A stretch of DNA of 64,000 nucleotides from Streptomyces rimosus subsp. rimosus (lineage in GTDB: Bacteria; Actinomycetota; Actinomycetes; Streptomycetales; Streptomycetaceae), in the NCBI RefSeq assembly GCF_000720725.1, contig NZ_JOCQ01000016.1, positions 1-64,000 on the forward strand. The letters are read 5' to 3'. The notes under the pieces were generated by a model that did not search any database, was not told where the DNA came from, and was given only the letters and a program-made list of their open reading frames with translations. Shown in pieces: positions 51,276-59,648 of the stretch. The position numbers and the translations under genes were made by a program. Each line of letters opens with the position of its first letter. Position 1 is the stretch's first letter.

Positions 51276-52601
51276 CTACCCGAACCAGCCCCGGAACTCC
51301 CCGTCCGAGCCGCCCGTCGCCCCACGGTGCTGAGCCCGCGCCAGCACCCGCTCGACCTCGCGTTCCACTTCCTCCCGGACCTCACGGGACCGCGGTCGGG
51401 AGGTGAGCGCAGGGCGGCGGGGTGCAGTCTCCCTGCGGTTGCCGGAAGACAGACGGTTGTCGGAAGGCAGACGGTTGCCGGAAGCCTGACGGTTGTCGGG
51501 CTCTGAGCGCGTACCTTCGCCGCCCCTCACGGGCTGGCCACGCCGCAATTCGACCTCTCCCCGCCCTTCGGCCGTTCCCCGCCATTCGACCTCACCCCGT
51601 CCTTCGGCCTTCCCCCGCGCTCCGGCCTCCCTCCGGGAAGCCGCCTCCGCCGCCGCTCCGAAGAAATCGCCGCCCTTGCGCTTGGCGTCATCCGTCCCCC
51701 AGGCCCGGGACCCGCTCGTCTGCCGGGGCACCTTCTGCAGGTGCGGGATGTGCTTGGCGCAGTGAATATACGTTTCCTCAACCGCGACCTCGACCCACAG
51801 CTGGGCACGTCGGCCCGGTACCGGATCGACCGGCAGGTACGGGTGCCGCTCCCGCATCTCGTCGTCCATGACCACCCGCGCCCGGCCGTTGACGTGCAGA
51901 CCGATGCGGTCGCGGGTGAAGTCGATCATCAGGATGCCGAGATTCGGGTTCTCCGAGATATTGCCGATCGACGCCATGACGCCGTTGCCGCGGTACTCCG
52001 GGTACGCGAGCGTGCGCTCGTCCAGGACCTGGACGAACCCGGGCGGCCCGGCCCGGAACGTGGAGTCGCACTCGCCGTTCCGGTCGGCCGTCGCCAGGAA
52101 GAACATCTCCTGCCGGCCCACGAACTCCCGCATCCGCGGGTTGAGATGGTCCAGCACCTGGTCGTCGTAGAAGCGGTCCGCGCGTTCGGTCGTGCCCATC
52201 CGCTGCTGCACCAGGTGCTCACCATCGCTCCCCGGACGCGCCTCCCGTGCCCCGGGGCCAGAGGCCGCATCCGGCTGCGAGTCAGGCTTCGTGTCGGGCT
52301 TCGCACCAGGCATCGTGCCGGGCTTCATGCCGGGCTCCGTGCCGACACCCGGCCCGGCCAGCCCGTACGCATCCGATGCCTCAAACGCACCACCGGCCGT
52401 ACCAGCCCCTCCGGCCGTACCAGCCCCTCCGGACGCCCCGGACGCCCCGGCGGTACTGACGGCATCAGCCGCACCAAGGCCCCCATTCCTCCCCCCGGCC
52501 TCGGCCGTCACCCCCGAAATCCTGGCTGCCCGAAGCTGTCCGTAGGACGTCAAGCCGTCTCCACCCTGTGCCGCCAAGCCGTACTCACCATGTGTCGTCA
52601 A
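51276..52601 (-). CDS. PNPOx-fold (pyridoxamine 5'-phosphate oxidase family) protein with long tails
   Basis: 441 residues. The core (about 130-310) is a split barrel: YDDQVLDHLNPRMREFVGRQEMFFLATADRNGECDSTFRAGPPGFVQVLDERTLAYPEYRGNGVMASIGNISENPNLGILMIDF. The first ~130 residues are Gly/Ala/Pro/Asp-rich and the last ~120 are charged with NR-S/DNR repeats (DNRQASGNRLPSDNRLSSGNRR). It starts at TTG four bases after the stop of the flavohemoprotein gene, with GGGAG upstream, so they are coupled. May bind FMN or F420; a role with the flavohemoprotein in nitrosative stress is inference. Confidence 0.85.
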   Translation of the reverse strand: MTTHGEYGLAAQGGDGLTSYGQLRAARISGVTAEAGGRNGGLGAADAVSTAGASGASGGAGTAGGAGTAGGAFEASDAYGLAGPGVGTEPGMKPGTMPGAKPDTKPDSQPDAASGPGAREARPGSDGEHLVQQRMGTTERADRFYDDQVLDHLNPRMREFVGRQEMFFLATADRNGECDSTFRAGPPGFVQVLDERTLAYPEYRGNGVMASIGNISENPNLGILMIDFTRDRIGLHVNGRARVVMDDEMRERHPYLPVDPVPGRRAQLWVEVAVEETYIHCAKHIPHLQKVPRQTSGSRAWGTDDAKRKGGDFFGAAAEAASRREAGARGKAEGRGEVEWRGTAEGRGEVELRRGQPVRGGEGTRSEPDNRQASGNRLPSDNRLSSGNRRETAPRRPALTSRPRSREVREEVEREVERVLARAQHRGATGGSDGEFRGWFG

Positions 52602-52604
52602 TGC

Positions 52605-54629
52605 TCAATCTCCCGCCGCGACCAGCTCTTCCACGGAGTCGTGCCGTATGCGGTCGGAGGGAATACCGACCCCCACCAATGCGTCCACGCCGTTTCGGAT
52701 CATTCCGGGCGGCCCGGACAAGTAGGCGTCATATTCCCACCAAGGCCCGTACTGACGCACTGCGTCCGGGAGTTGACCACTGAGGCTGTTGCGCGGCCCG
52801 CCGGGTCGGCCGGTGGCGACGACCGTGCGTACGGACAGCCACGGGTGGCGGTGTTCCAGCCGCAGCATCGTGTCCAGGTCGTAGAGGTCGTGGCCGCTGC
52901 GGGCGCCGTAGAAGACCTCCATCGGGCGCCGGTGCCCCCGCTCGGCCACGTCCTCGATCAGGGCCTTGATCGGCGCGATGCCCGTACCGCCGCCGAGGCA
53001 CAGCAGGCCGTTGTCAGTGGTGTGGTCTACGGTCATGGAACCGGATGGGGGGCCGAGCCGGATGACATCGCCGGGGCGGGCGCGATGGACCATGGCGTTG
53101 GAAACCCACCCGGCCGGTACGGCTTTCACATGGAAGGAGAGCAGGCCGTCGGAGCGGGGCGCCGCGGCAAAGGAGTAGTGCCGCCACACACGCGGCCACC
53201 AGGGGGTTTCAACGCTCGTGTACTGACCGGCGAGGAAGGGGTACGGCTGGTCCGGGCGTACGGTCACGACCGCGATGTCCGGCGTACGCAGCTCGTGCGA
53301 GACGACCTCGGCCTGCCACCAGGCGGGAGCGATCAACTCGTCCGAGGCAGCCGCGTCAATCATGATCTGCGAAATCTTGGTGTACGCCCGCACCCAGGCA
53401 CCTTCGGCGTCCGGGCCCCAAGTGGTGGGGGCGTAGCGGGCGAGTGCGGTGAGCAGGCATTCGCCGACTGCCGGGTAGTGCTCGGGCAGGGTGCCGTACT
53501 TCCGGTGCCCGCGACCGAGGTGCGAGAGGTACTCGGTTAGGTAGGCCGTGTCGTCGACGTTCTTGACGGAGGTGAGCAACGCCTTGAACAGCCGGTCGCG
53601 TTGGGTGTCCATCGCGGCGGGAAAGAGCGCCCGCAGGTCGGGATGGTGCACGAACAGCAGCGCGTAGAAGTACGAGGTGACCTTGTCCGCCACGGACTCG
53701 ATCTCGTCCAAAGTCAGCCGGATGATCACCGCATCGGCCGAGTCACCGGCACTCGGCCCAGCACTGCGTGCCGCCGGGGCCGGCCCGGCGGACGAGGGAG
53801 CGCCGCCGGAAGACGGCGAAGCTGCGCCTGCCTGAGCGGAACCCGAGCCGAAGGCAGCAACGGAAGCAGCGGCGGAGGTGGAGGCAGCAGCGGAGGTGTA
53901 GACAGCAGCGGAGGTGGAGGCGGAGGTGGGCGGGTGGGCAGGGGGAAGGGGGGAAGGGCCCCCAGCCCCAGCCGTCACTCCAGCCGTCACCCCCGCCGCA
54001 CCCTCACCCCGCACCCCCTCGCCAACACGCCCATCCAGGCCCTCACCCGCACGCCCAGCCATGCCCTCGCCCCCGCGCACAGGCATGCCCTCGTCCCCGC
54101 GCCCCGATATGTGATCGTGCGCGCCCTCTGGTGCCCCTGGCGCGCGATCACCCGCGTGCTCCGGCCCCCGTTCGCGTTCCGCCGCCGTGCCCACGGGCCT
54201 TATGGGGCTGACCGGCCGACTGGGCGTCCGTGACCTGTCGGCGTACTCGTCGCCCGCTCCGCCGCGTACGGCGCTGCCACGTACGGCATGACTACCCGGC
54301 GCACCGTCGCCGCCCCGCTGTCCGTGCGCGTCGCGTGTATTCCACGCATGGTGGCCGCCGGATTCGTTACCGGCGTACGGCCCGGCACGCCCTTCGGATG
54401 CGTCACGGCCATCAGCGACGCCGTCACCATGGCGGCCATTTCCGTCGTACCGCTCGTCACGGCCTCCGTGGCCGCTCTCTTCACCGTCCCGTCTGCTCGC
54501 GCCGTCCCGGTCACCCATGGGATCATGTTGATCTTCGGGGGACTTCTTCGACGGAGTGAACCATCCCCAATCGCCACTGCTGCCGCCCGAATCGCCGTTA
54601 TCGGCCGACGTGGTGGTCGGAGCGTCCAT
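52605..54629 (-). CDS. Flavohemoprotein (globin plus FAD/NAD reductase) with long N-terminal extension
   Basis: 674 residues against ~400 for Hmp. Residues 1-296 are low-complexity: acidic/Gly, then Ala/Ser/Thr repeats (STSAAVYTSAAASTSAAASVAAF). Globin at ~297-430 with the proximal-His region LGRGHRKYG and YFYALLFVHHPDLRALFP. FAD domain at ~435-540 (GQYTSVETP, WRHYSFAAAP), NAD domain to the end (CLGGGTGIAPIKALI, YLSGPPGMI). Likely nitric oxide dioxygenase or haem reductase. Gene start at ATG 54629. Coupled to the downstream PNPOx gene. No NsrR- or DevR-like site recognised. Confidence 0.92.
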   Translation of the reverse strand: MDAPTTTSADNGDSGGSSGDWGWFTPSKKSPEDQHDPMGDRDGASRRDGEESGHGGRDERYDGNGRHGDGVADGRDASEGRAGPYAGNESGGHHAWNTRDAHGQRGGDGAPGSHAVRGSAVRGGAGDEYADRSRTPSRPVSPIRPVGTAAERERGPEHAGDRAPGAPEGAHDHISGRGDEGMPVRGGEGMAGRAGEGLDGRVGEGVRGEGAAGVTAGVTAGAGGPSPLPPAHPPTSASTSAAVYTSAAASTSAAASVAAFGSGSAQAGAASPSSGGAPSSAGPAPAARSAGPSAGDSADAVIIRLTLDEIESVADKVTSYFYALLFVHHPDLRALFPAAMDTQRDRLFKALLTSVKNVDDTAYLTEYLSHLGRGHRKYGTLPEHYPAVGECLLTALARYAPTTWGPDAEGAWVRAYTKISQIMIDAAASDELIAPAWWQAEVVSHELRTPDIAVVTVRPDQPYPFLAGQYTSVETPWWPRVWRHYSFAAAPRSDGLLSFHVKAVPAGWVSNAMVHRARPGDVIRLGPPSGSMTVDHTTDNGLLCLGGGTGIAPIKALIEDVAERGHRRPMEVFYGARSGHDLYDLDTMLRLEHRHPWLSVRTVVATGRPGGPRNSLSGQLPDAVRQYGPWWEYDAYLSGPPGMIRNGVDALVGVGIPSDRIRHDSVEELVAAGD

Positions 54630-55104
54630 GGTCTGCCTCGCCTCGAACGTCTAACGATCGCCTGCACACTTCCGCAGTTCGGAATGTGCCCGGAATTCCC
54701 GCGCCCCGTCGGAATTCTTCATCGTCCGGAGCTCTCCCGGCAACACCCTCCAATGCGGACACATCTCGGTTCGTCCGGCACCGCCCGCGGTCCCGTGTCC
54801 GCAGCGTGCCACCCGGCCACGGCTCATCGGCGAACAGCCGGAAAGCCGGGCGCGCGCCGCGTGTTGCCACTAAGCTGGCGGGCTTTGCGACCCGCTGAAG
54901 CCGTACGGCCCACGGCTCGTCGACGTACTCCCGAAGTACGCGAGGCCCTTCTCCCGTACGACCGGACTAGACCATACCCGCAGTACTTGAATACACAACC
55001 CCTGAACCGGAAACACTTCCTCCGGCCCGGCGGTTTACGGGGCCCTGCCCGCAGAACGCAATTCATCGGGCATGGCGTACGAATCGACCGCGGGCAGGCG
55101 GAAA
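54630..55104. other. Region upstream of the flavohemoprotein gene
   Basis: 475 bases. I see no gene and no confident promoter. It contains GGAATTC-type AT patches (54690-54720) that stand out from the GC-rich context and may carry the flavohemoprotein promoter. Confidence 0.35.
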
Positions 55105-55737
55105 TTACCCGGCCGCCCGCACCAGCGCGTACGCCTCGCGTAGATCACGCCCCTCGTACGCATAGGAGGCCAGGCCGCTGACATGGTGGTCCGCATTCAC
55201 CGCGACGGACGCGGGAACGGCCGCAAACAGATCGGTGTCCGACATGGAATCGCCGTACGCCACGCAGTCGGCCCGTTCCAGTCCGAACTCGGCGCACAGT
55301 TCATCCGCAATCCTCACCTTTACAGATGCGGAAAGTATCCCGTCCGGTTCCACCGCATCCCGAAAAGGCAGCGCGGGCCAGCGCGAGCCGTGCGCGGCGT
55401 CCGCTCCCCAGCCCGTCAGCCGCTCCACGAAGAACCCCGGCGACAAGGAGATCACCGCGCACCGTTCGCCCCGCGCCCGGATGTCGGCCCACACCTCCCG
55501 GATGCCGTCCAGCCACGGAGCGCCGTCGAAGGCCGCCGTGACGACTTCCTCGGTCAGCTCCGACCACAGTTCGCACGCCAGCTCCGCGAAGCGCAACGGC
55601 GTCACCTCACGGGCGGCGAAGGCTCGTTCCAGCTCGGCGATCTCCCGGTCCAGGCCGAGTTGCCGGGATATCTCGATGGAGGCGGCGGAACCGTAGAGCA
55701 GCGTCCCGTCCATGTCGAAAAGATGAAGCTTCCCCAT
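55105..55737 (-). CDS. HAD superfamily hydrolase (HAD-IB, phosphoserine-phosphatase-like)
   Basis: 210 residues. Motif I HLFDMDGTLLYG, motif II AVISLSPGFF, motif III Lys in SVKVRIAD, motif IV AYGDSMSDTDLF. Small helical cap between motifs I and II (AELERAFAAREVTPLRFAELACELW). Phosphatase of PSP/SerB shape, real substrate unknown. ATG 55737 is preferred: the upstream 17 codons are not conserved-looking. Divergent from the DUF2269-like gene. Confidence 0.9.
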   Translation of the reverse strand: MGKLHLFDMDGTLLYGSAASIEISRQLGLDREIAELERAFAAREVTPLRFAELACELWSELTEEVVTAAFDGAPWLDGIREVWADIRARGERCAVISLSPGFFVERLTGWGADAAHGSRWPALPFRDAVEPDGILSASVKVRIADELCAEFGLERADCVAYGDSMSDTDLFAAVPASVAVNADHHVSGLASYAYEGRDLREAYALVRAAG

Positions 55738-55893
55738 ACCGGGGAGCCTAGGACGCGGAAACCTCCCACGTCCCGTACGTCGCACCACTCACTTCACTCG
55801 CACCGTGCGGGCCAGGCACGGACCAGCCACACACCGCACAGCTCGTACGCGCCGTGCCGTGCCGTGCCGCCTCATACGTACCAGCAATCCTCG

Positions 55894-55913
55894 CGTACTC
55901 AAGCCCGAGTACG
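55894..55913. promoter_or_regulatory. Candidate operator dyad upstream of the membrane-protein gene
   Basis: CGTACTC-N6-GAGTACG, perfect 7-bp arms, 57 bases upstream of the ATG at 55971 in the divergent region. Confidence 0.45.
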
Positions 55914-55970
55914 ACCGGATACTCCCGCCGTCAGATGCCACACGGCCCACCGAACGCGACCGTGGATCCC

Positions 55971-56519
55971 ATGAAGCAGCTCAGCCGGCCCGCGCGCCGG
56001 GCCCACCTCGTCGTCCATGTCGCGGTCTCCGTCGGGTGGCTCGGGCTCACACTCGGCCTGCTCACGCTCAGCGTCACCGGGTACGCCTCGGAATCACCGG
56101 ACACCACCGTGGCCGCCTACCGCGCCATGAAGATCTTCAGTGACTGGCTGCTCATACCGGTGGCACTGCTGACGCTGGTCAGCGGGCTCATCCTCTCGTT
56201 GGGCACGCCATGGGGCCTGGCCCGCCATCGCTGGATCGTCGTCAAGTTCTGGCTGACGCTGGCGACCGTACTGCTGACGGCCTTTTCCCTGCGCCCGGGG
56301 ATCGACCAGCTGGCCGCCGATGCCGTGGCCGGCGCACCGGACACCGGGCTGAGCATGGTGGCCGCCCCCTCCGTCGCCACGGCCACGTACTTCTTCGCCA
56401 CCGCGATCTCCGTACTCAAGCCATGGGGCCCCACCAAACGCGGCGGCCGACTGCGCGCCGTGCAGTCGGCCCAGGTCCGCGAGCGGGCACGTAAGCGCCC
56501 GAGTGGCGCCGTCAGTTGA
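55971..56519 (+). CDS. Four-helix membrane protein (DUF2269-like)
   Basis: 182 residues with about four membrane segments: HLVVHVAVSVGWLGLTLGLLTLSVTGY, WLLIPVALLTLVSGLILSLGTPWGL, WIVVKFWLTLATVLLTAFSL, VATATYFFATAISVLKPWG. The His in VVHVAVSVGW and the LTLGLL(T)LSVTG block resemble DUF2269-type proteins, some of which bind haem. The start has GGATCCC only, a weak site. Its stop overlaps the convergent HbpS-like gene by 8 bases. Confidence 0.85.
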   Translation: MKQLSRPARRAHLVVHVAVSVGWLGLTLGLLTLSVTGYASESPDTTVAAYRAMKIFSDWLLIPVALLTLVSGLILSLGTPWGLARHRWIVVKFWLTLATVLLTAFSLRPGIDQLAADAVAGAPDTGLSMVAAPSVATATYFFATAISVLKPWGPTKRGGRLRAVQSAQVRERARKRPSGAVS

Positions 56520-56940
56520 GACCGGCCGCCTCGATGGCGGTACGGGCGATGCGGTCGTCCTGCTCGGGGGCGCCGCCGCCGACGCCGATGGCCCCGATCA
56601 GCCGCCCGTCCCGGTGGACCGGTACGCCACCCGCGATGAACAGCAGCGGGCGGTCGAGCGCGGTGGGCAGGGTGTGGAAGAGGCCGTCGGGCCGTACGGC
56701 GTCGACGAGGTCGGCGGTCGGCGCGTCCAGTTGCAGGGCGGTGTACGCCTTGCGGGTGCTGGTCTCGCCCGAGATCAGCACAGCGGTGTCGTCGCGCCGG
56801 AAGCCGAGCAGGTGACCGCCCGCGTCCAGAACGGTGACGCTGCCGTGCACACCGAGGTCGGCGGCGGCGCGGCGGGCGGCGTCGATGAGGACGTCCGCGT
56901 CGTGGGTGGTGAGCGGGCGGACAGAGGGGATGGTGCTCAT
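56512..56940 (-). CDS. GlcG/HbpS family protein
   Basis: 142 residues of the GlcG/HbpS fold (DUF336): LGVHGSVTVLDAGGHLLGFRRDDTAVLISGETSTRKAYTALQL, LLFIAGGVPVHRDGRLIGAIGVGGGAPEQDDRIARTAIEAAG. HbpS of Streptomyces binds haem and works with SenS/SenR, but it is secreted; this copy has no signal peptide, so it is probably an intracellular member of unknown ligand. Ends against the membrane-protein gene. Confidence 0.92.
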   Translation of the reverse strand: MSTIPSVRPLTTHDADVLIDAARRAAADLGVHGSVTVLDAGGHLLGFRRDDTAVLISGETSTRKAYTALQLDAPTADLVDAVRPDGLFHTLPTALDRPLLFIAGGVPVHRDGRLIGAIGVGGGAPEQDDRIARTAIEAAGLN

Positions 56941-57093
56941 GAGCGGTGCTCCTAGTGAACGAATGGTGCTTGTTCGTGGTTCCGAGCGGCGGCCAGGGGC
57001 GTAGCTCGGGAGTCTCAGTGGGTGCAGAGGGGCGGGTGGGCTGGTCGGCCGGGAAATCGGGGGCGGCCTCGTGTGCGGCTTCCGGGACCGGGC

Positions 57094-58350
57094 TCAGCCG
57101 CGCACCACCGCCGCAGCCGCCTCTGCTGCGCTGCCCGCGCCGCTGCCGACTCCCGAAGCCACGACCCGGCCGCTACGGGCACTCCGGCCGTCCGAACCGC
57201 CCCGGCCGCCCCTCCGCTCCAGTGCCCCGGCGACGACCGCGACGCCCAGCGCCAGGACGGTCATTCCCACGCCGACCCAGTTGGGCGCGGTCAGCCCGAG
57301 CCCGGCCGCGATGACGATCCCGCCCAGCCAGGCGGCCAGCGCGTTGCCGAAGTTGAAGGCCGCGATGTTGCCGACCGAGGCCAGCGTGGGCGCGGCCGAG
57401 GCCTGGTCCATGATCCGCTTTTGCAGCGGCGGTACGGTCGCGAAACCGAAGGCGCCGATGAGGGCGATGGTGACGGTCGCGAGGGCCTTGTGGTGCGCGA
57501 CAAGGCTAAACGCGGCCAGCGAGAGCGCGAGCCCGACCAGGGACACGTACAGCATCGGCATCATGTAGCGGTCGGTGAACCGCCCCGAGATCAGGTTGCC
57601 GGCCACCATGCCCAGGCCGAAGACGGCCGTGAGCCAGATGACGGACGATGCGGCGAAGCCGGTGACCTCGGTCATCATCGAGGCGAGGTAGGTGACGGCC
57701 GCGAAGACGCCGCCGAAGCCGAGGACGGTCATCAGCATCGCGAGCCCGACCTGCGGGTTGCGGAAGGCCGCGATCTCCTGGCCCATCGGCGCGGCTGCCC
57801 GTACGCGCTGCGCGGGCACCAGCTTGGCGACGCCGAGCAGGCCGAGCACGCCCAGCAGGGCGATGGCGACGAAGGTGGCGCGCCAGTTGATCTGCTGGGC
57901 GAGCAGGGTGCCGGTCGGTACGCCGACGACATTGGCGACGGTCAGGCCGGCGAACATCATCGAGATGGCGCCGGCCCGCTTGTGCGGGGCGACGAGGTCT
58001 GCGGCCACCAGTGAACCGATGCCGAAGAACGCGCCGTGGGCGAAGGACGAAACGATCCGCCCGGCGAGCATCACCGGGAAGGCCGGCGCCACGGCGGTGA
58101 GCAGGTTGCCCACCACGAACAGCCCCATCAGCAGCATCAGCATCTGCTTCCGGGTCATACGGGTGCCGAGGACGGTCATCAGCGGGGCGCCGACGACGAC
58201 GCCGAGCGCGTAGAGCGTGGTCGCGTACCCGGCCAGCGGGATGGAGACGCCGAAGCCGGCGGCCACGTCGGGCAGCAGCCCCATCACCGCGAACTCGGTC
58301 ATCCCGATCCCGAAGGCGCCGATGGTGAGCGCCAGGAGGGCGAGAGGCAT
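57094..58350 (-). CDS. MFS exporter (Cmx/CmrA-like)
   Basis: 418 residues, 12 membrane segments. DHA1-family marks: MPLALLALTIGAFGIGMTEFAVMGLLPDVAAGFGVSIPLAGYATTLYALGVVVGAPLMTVL, the GRIVSSFAHGAFFGIG and VANVVGVPTGTLLAQQINWRATF motifs. This is the chloramphenicol/aromatic efflux group. Divergent from a MarR-family regulator with a shared 133-base control region. C-terminal ~35 residues are Gly/Ser/Arg-rich. Start ATG 58350 (GCC AGG AGG GCG AGA on the other strand). Confidence 0.93.
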   Translation of the reverse strand: MPLALLALTIGAFGIGMTEFAVMGLLPDVAAGFGVSIPLAGYATTLYALGVVVGAPLMTVLGTRMTRKQMLMLLMGLFVVGNLLTAVAPAFPVMLAGRIVSSFAHGAFFGIGSLVAADLVAPHKRAGAISMMFAGLTVANVVGVPTGTLLAQQINWRATFVAIALLGVLGLLGVAKLVPAQRVRAAAPMGQEIAAFRNPQVGLAMLMTVLGFGGVFAAVTYLASMMTEVTGFAASSVIWLTAVFGLGMVAGNLISGRFTDRYMMPMLYVSLVGLALSLAAFSLVAHHKALATVTIALIGAFGFATVPPLQKRIMDQASAAPTLASVGNIAAFNFGNALAAWLGGIVIAAGLGLTAPNWVGVGMTVLALGVAVVAGALERRGGRGGSDGRSARSGRVVASGVGSGAGSAAEAAAAVVRG

Positions 58351-58394
58351 GACGGATCCCTTCGAACAATTGCAGCCAGCTTTAACAAGCGTCG

Positions 58395-58425
58395 ACAATA
58401 ATTGCAGACGCTGGTTACTTGCAAG
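58395..58425. promoter_or_regulatory. MarR-controlled divergent promoter
   Basis: Minus-strand -35 TTGCAA (58419-58424, within the palindrome CTTGCAAG), 18-base spacer, -10 TATTGT (complement of 58395-58400). AATTGCAG occurs at 58368-58375 and 58400-58407, 32 bases apart. TTGCA-type sites are common for MarR proteins; here they overlap the exporter promoter. Confidence 0.6.
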
Positions 58426-58483
58426 CGCGGGTTATCTCGCTGGTGTCCTATCCTGGGTCGTACGACCTGTAAGGAGGTCCTCG

Positions 58484-59074
58484 ATGACGCAGCAGACCCG
58501 GCAGGCGCCGAAGCAGGACCGGCAGCAGAAGCAGCAGGCGGCGCGGCGCGGCGGACAGGACGGCCAGAAGCGGACGACGGCCGAGCACGCGGACGCGGTC
58601 ACGCCGGCCCGGGGCTGTCCGACCGGCTCCGCTACCGCCCCCACCCTCGCCCAGGGCTGGTGCGCCCTCTCCGCCCTGCACGGCCGTATCGAGTCGCACA
58701 TCGAGCGCGCGCTGCAGGCCCGGCACGACCTCAGCGTCCGGGAATTCTCCGTACTGAACGTGCTCAACGAGCAGCACGACGGGCCGGGCGGCCACCTGCG
58801 CATGCACCAGGTCGCGGACTCCGTCGTCCTCAGCCAGAGCGCCACGACCCGCCTGGTCACCCGGCTGGAAGAGCGCCGCCTGCTCTCCCGCTACCTGTGC
58901 CCCGACGACCGGCGCGGCATCTACACCAACGTCACCGACGAGGGCCGACAGCTGCTCGAAGAGGCCCGGCCGACCCACGACGCGGCCCTGCGCGAAGCCC
59001 TCCAGGACGCCGCGAAACGTCCCGAACTGGCCCCCCTGGTGACGGCGGTGGAAACCCTCGCTCCGCCCGCCTGA
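58484..59074 (+). CDS. MarR family transcriptional regulator
   Basis: 196 residues. The first ~50 are a Gln/Arg-rich disordered extension (TQQTRQAPKQDRQQKQQAARRG). The winged helix follows: LSVREFSVLNVLNEQHDGPGGHLRMHQVADSVVLSQSATTRLVTRLEERRLLSRYLCPDDRRGIYTNVTDEGRQLLEEA. AAGGAGG ten bases before the ATG. It should repress the divergent MFS exporter and itself, released by the exported compound; the ligand is unknown. Confidence 0.95.
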   Translation: MTQQTRQAPKQDRQQKQQAARRGGQDGQKRTTAEHADAVTPARGCPTGSATAPTLAQGWCALSALHGRIESHIERALQARHDLSVREFSVLNVLNEQHDGPGGHLRMHQVADSVVLSQSATTRLVTRLEERRLLSRYLCPDDRRGIYTNVTDEGRQLLEEARPTHDAALREALQDAAKRPELAPLVTAVETLAPPA

Positions 59075-59096
59075 GCGGGAGTCGTAGGGTCCCGCC

Positions 59097-59549
59097 ATGA
59101 GCGAAATCGAGATCCGCCGGGCGAGCGAGGACGACCTGCCCGCCATCGTCGCGATGCTGGCCGACGACCCGCTGGGCGCCGCCCGCGAGAGCCCGGACGA
59201 CCTGGCCCCGTACATCGCGGCGTACGAGCAGCTGGCCGCCGACCCCAACCAGCACCTGGTCGTCGCCGTCCGCGCCGACCGGCCGGTGGGAACACTCCAG
59301 CTCACGGTCATTCCGGGGCTGTCCCGGCGCGGCAGCAGCCGTTCGATCATCGAGGCGGTACGCGTCCACTCCGACGAGCGCGGCAACGGGCTCGGCACTC
59401 GCCTGATCGAGTGGGCGGTCGACGAGTCGCGCACGCTCGGCTGCCGGCTGGTACAGCTCACCTCCGACGCGACGCGCATCGACGCCCACCGCTTCTACGA
59501 GCGCCTCGGCTTCGAGGCCTCTCACCTGGGCTTCAAGCTCCAGCTCTGA
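59097..59549 (+). CDS. GNAT family N-acetyltransferase
   Basis: 150 residues, one acetyl-CoA-dependent GNAT domain: MSEIEIRRASEDDLPAIVAMLADDPLGAARE, acetyl-CoA motif VRVHSDERGNGLGTRLIEWAV (RGxGxG-like), and YERLGFEASHLGFKL. Only 22 bases after marR, but a TAGGGT -10 ends 6 bases before the ATG with no Shine-Dalgarno, so it may also be transcribed alone as a leaderless message. Substrate unknown. Confidence 0.92.
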   Translation: MSEIEIRRASEDDLPAIVAMLADDPLGAARESPDDLAPYIAAYEQLAADPNQHLVVAVRADRPVGTLQLTVIPGLSRRGSSRSIIEAVRVHSDERGNGLGTRLIEWAVDESRTLGCRLVQLTSDATRIDAHRFYERLGFEASHLGFKLQL

Positions 59550-59648
59550 CCTGGAGCCTTACCCCGCGCGCCCCCTGCCGCCGGTGGGCGGGTGGCGCGC
59601 TCAAGGCCCGGCGAGTACGAGTGCCGGGCCCGCACCCGCCGTGCGCTG

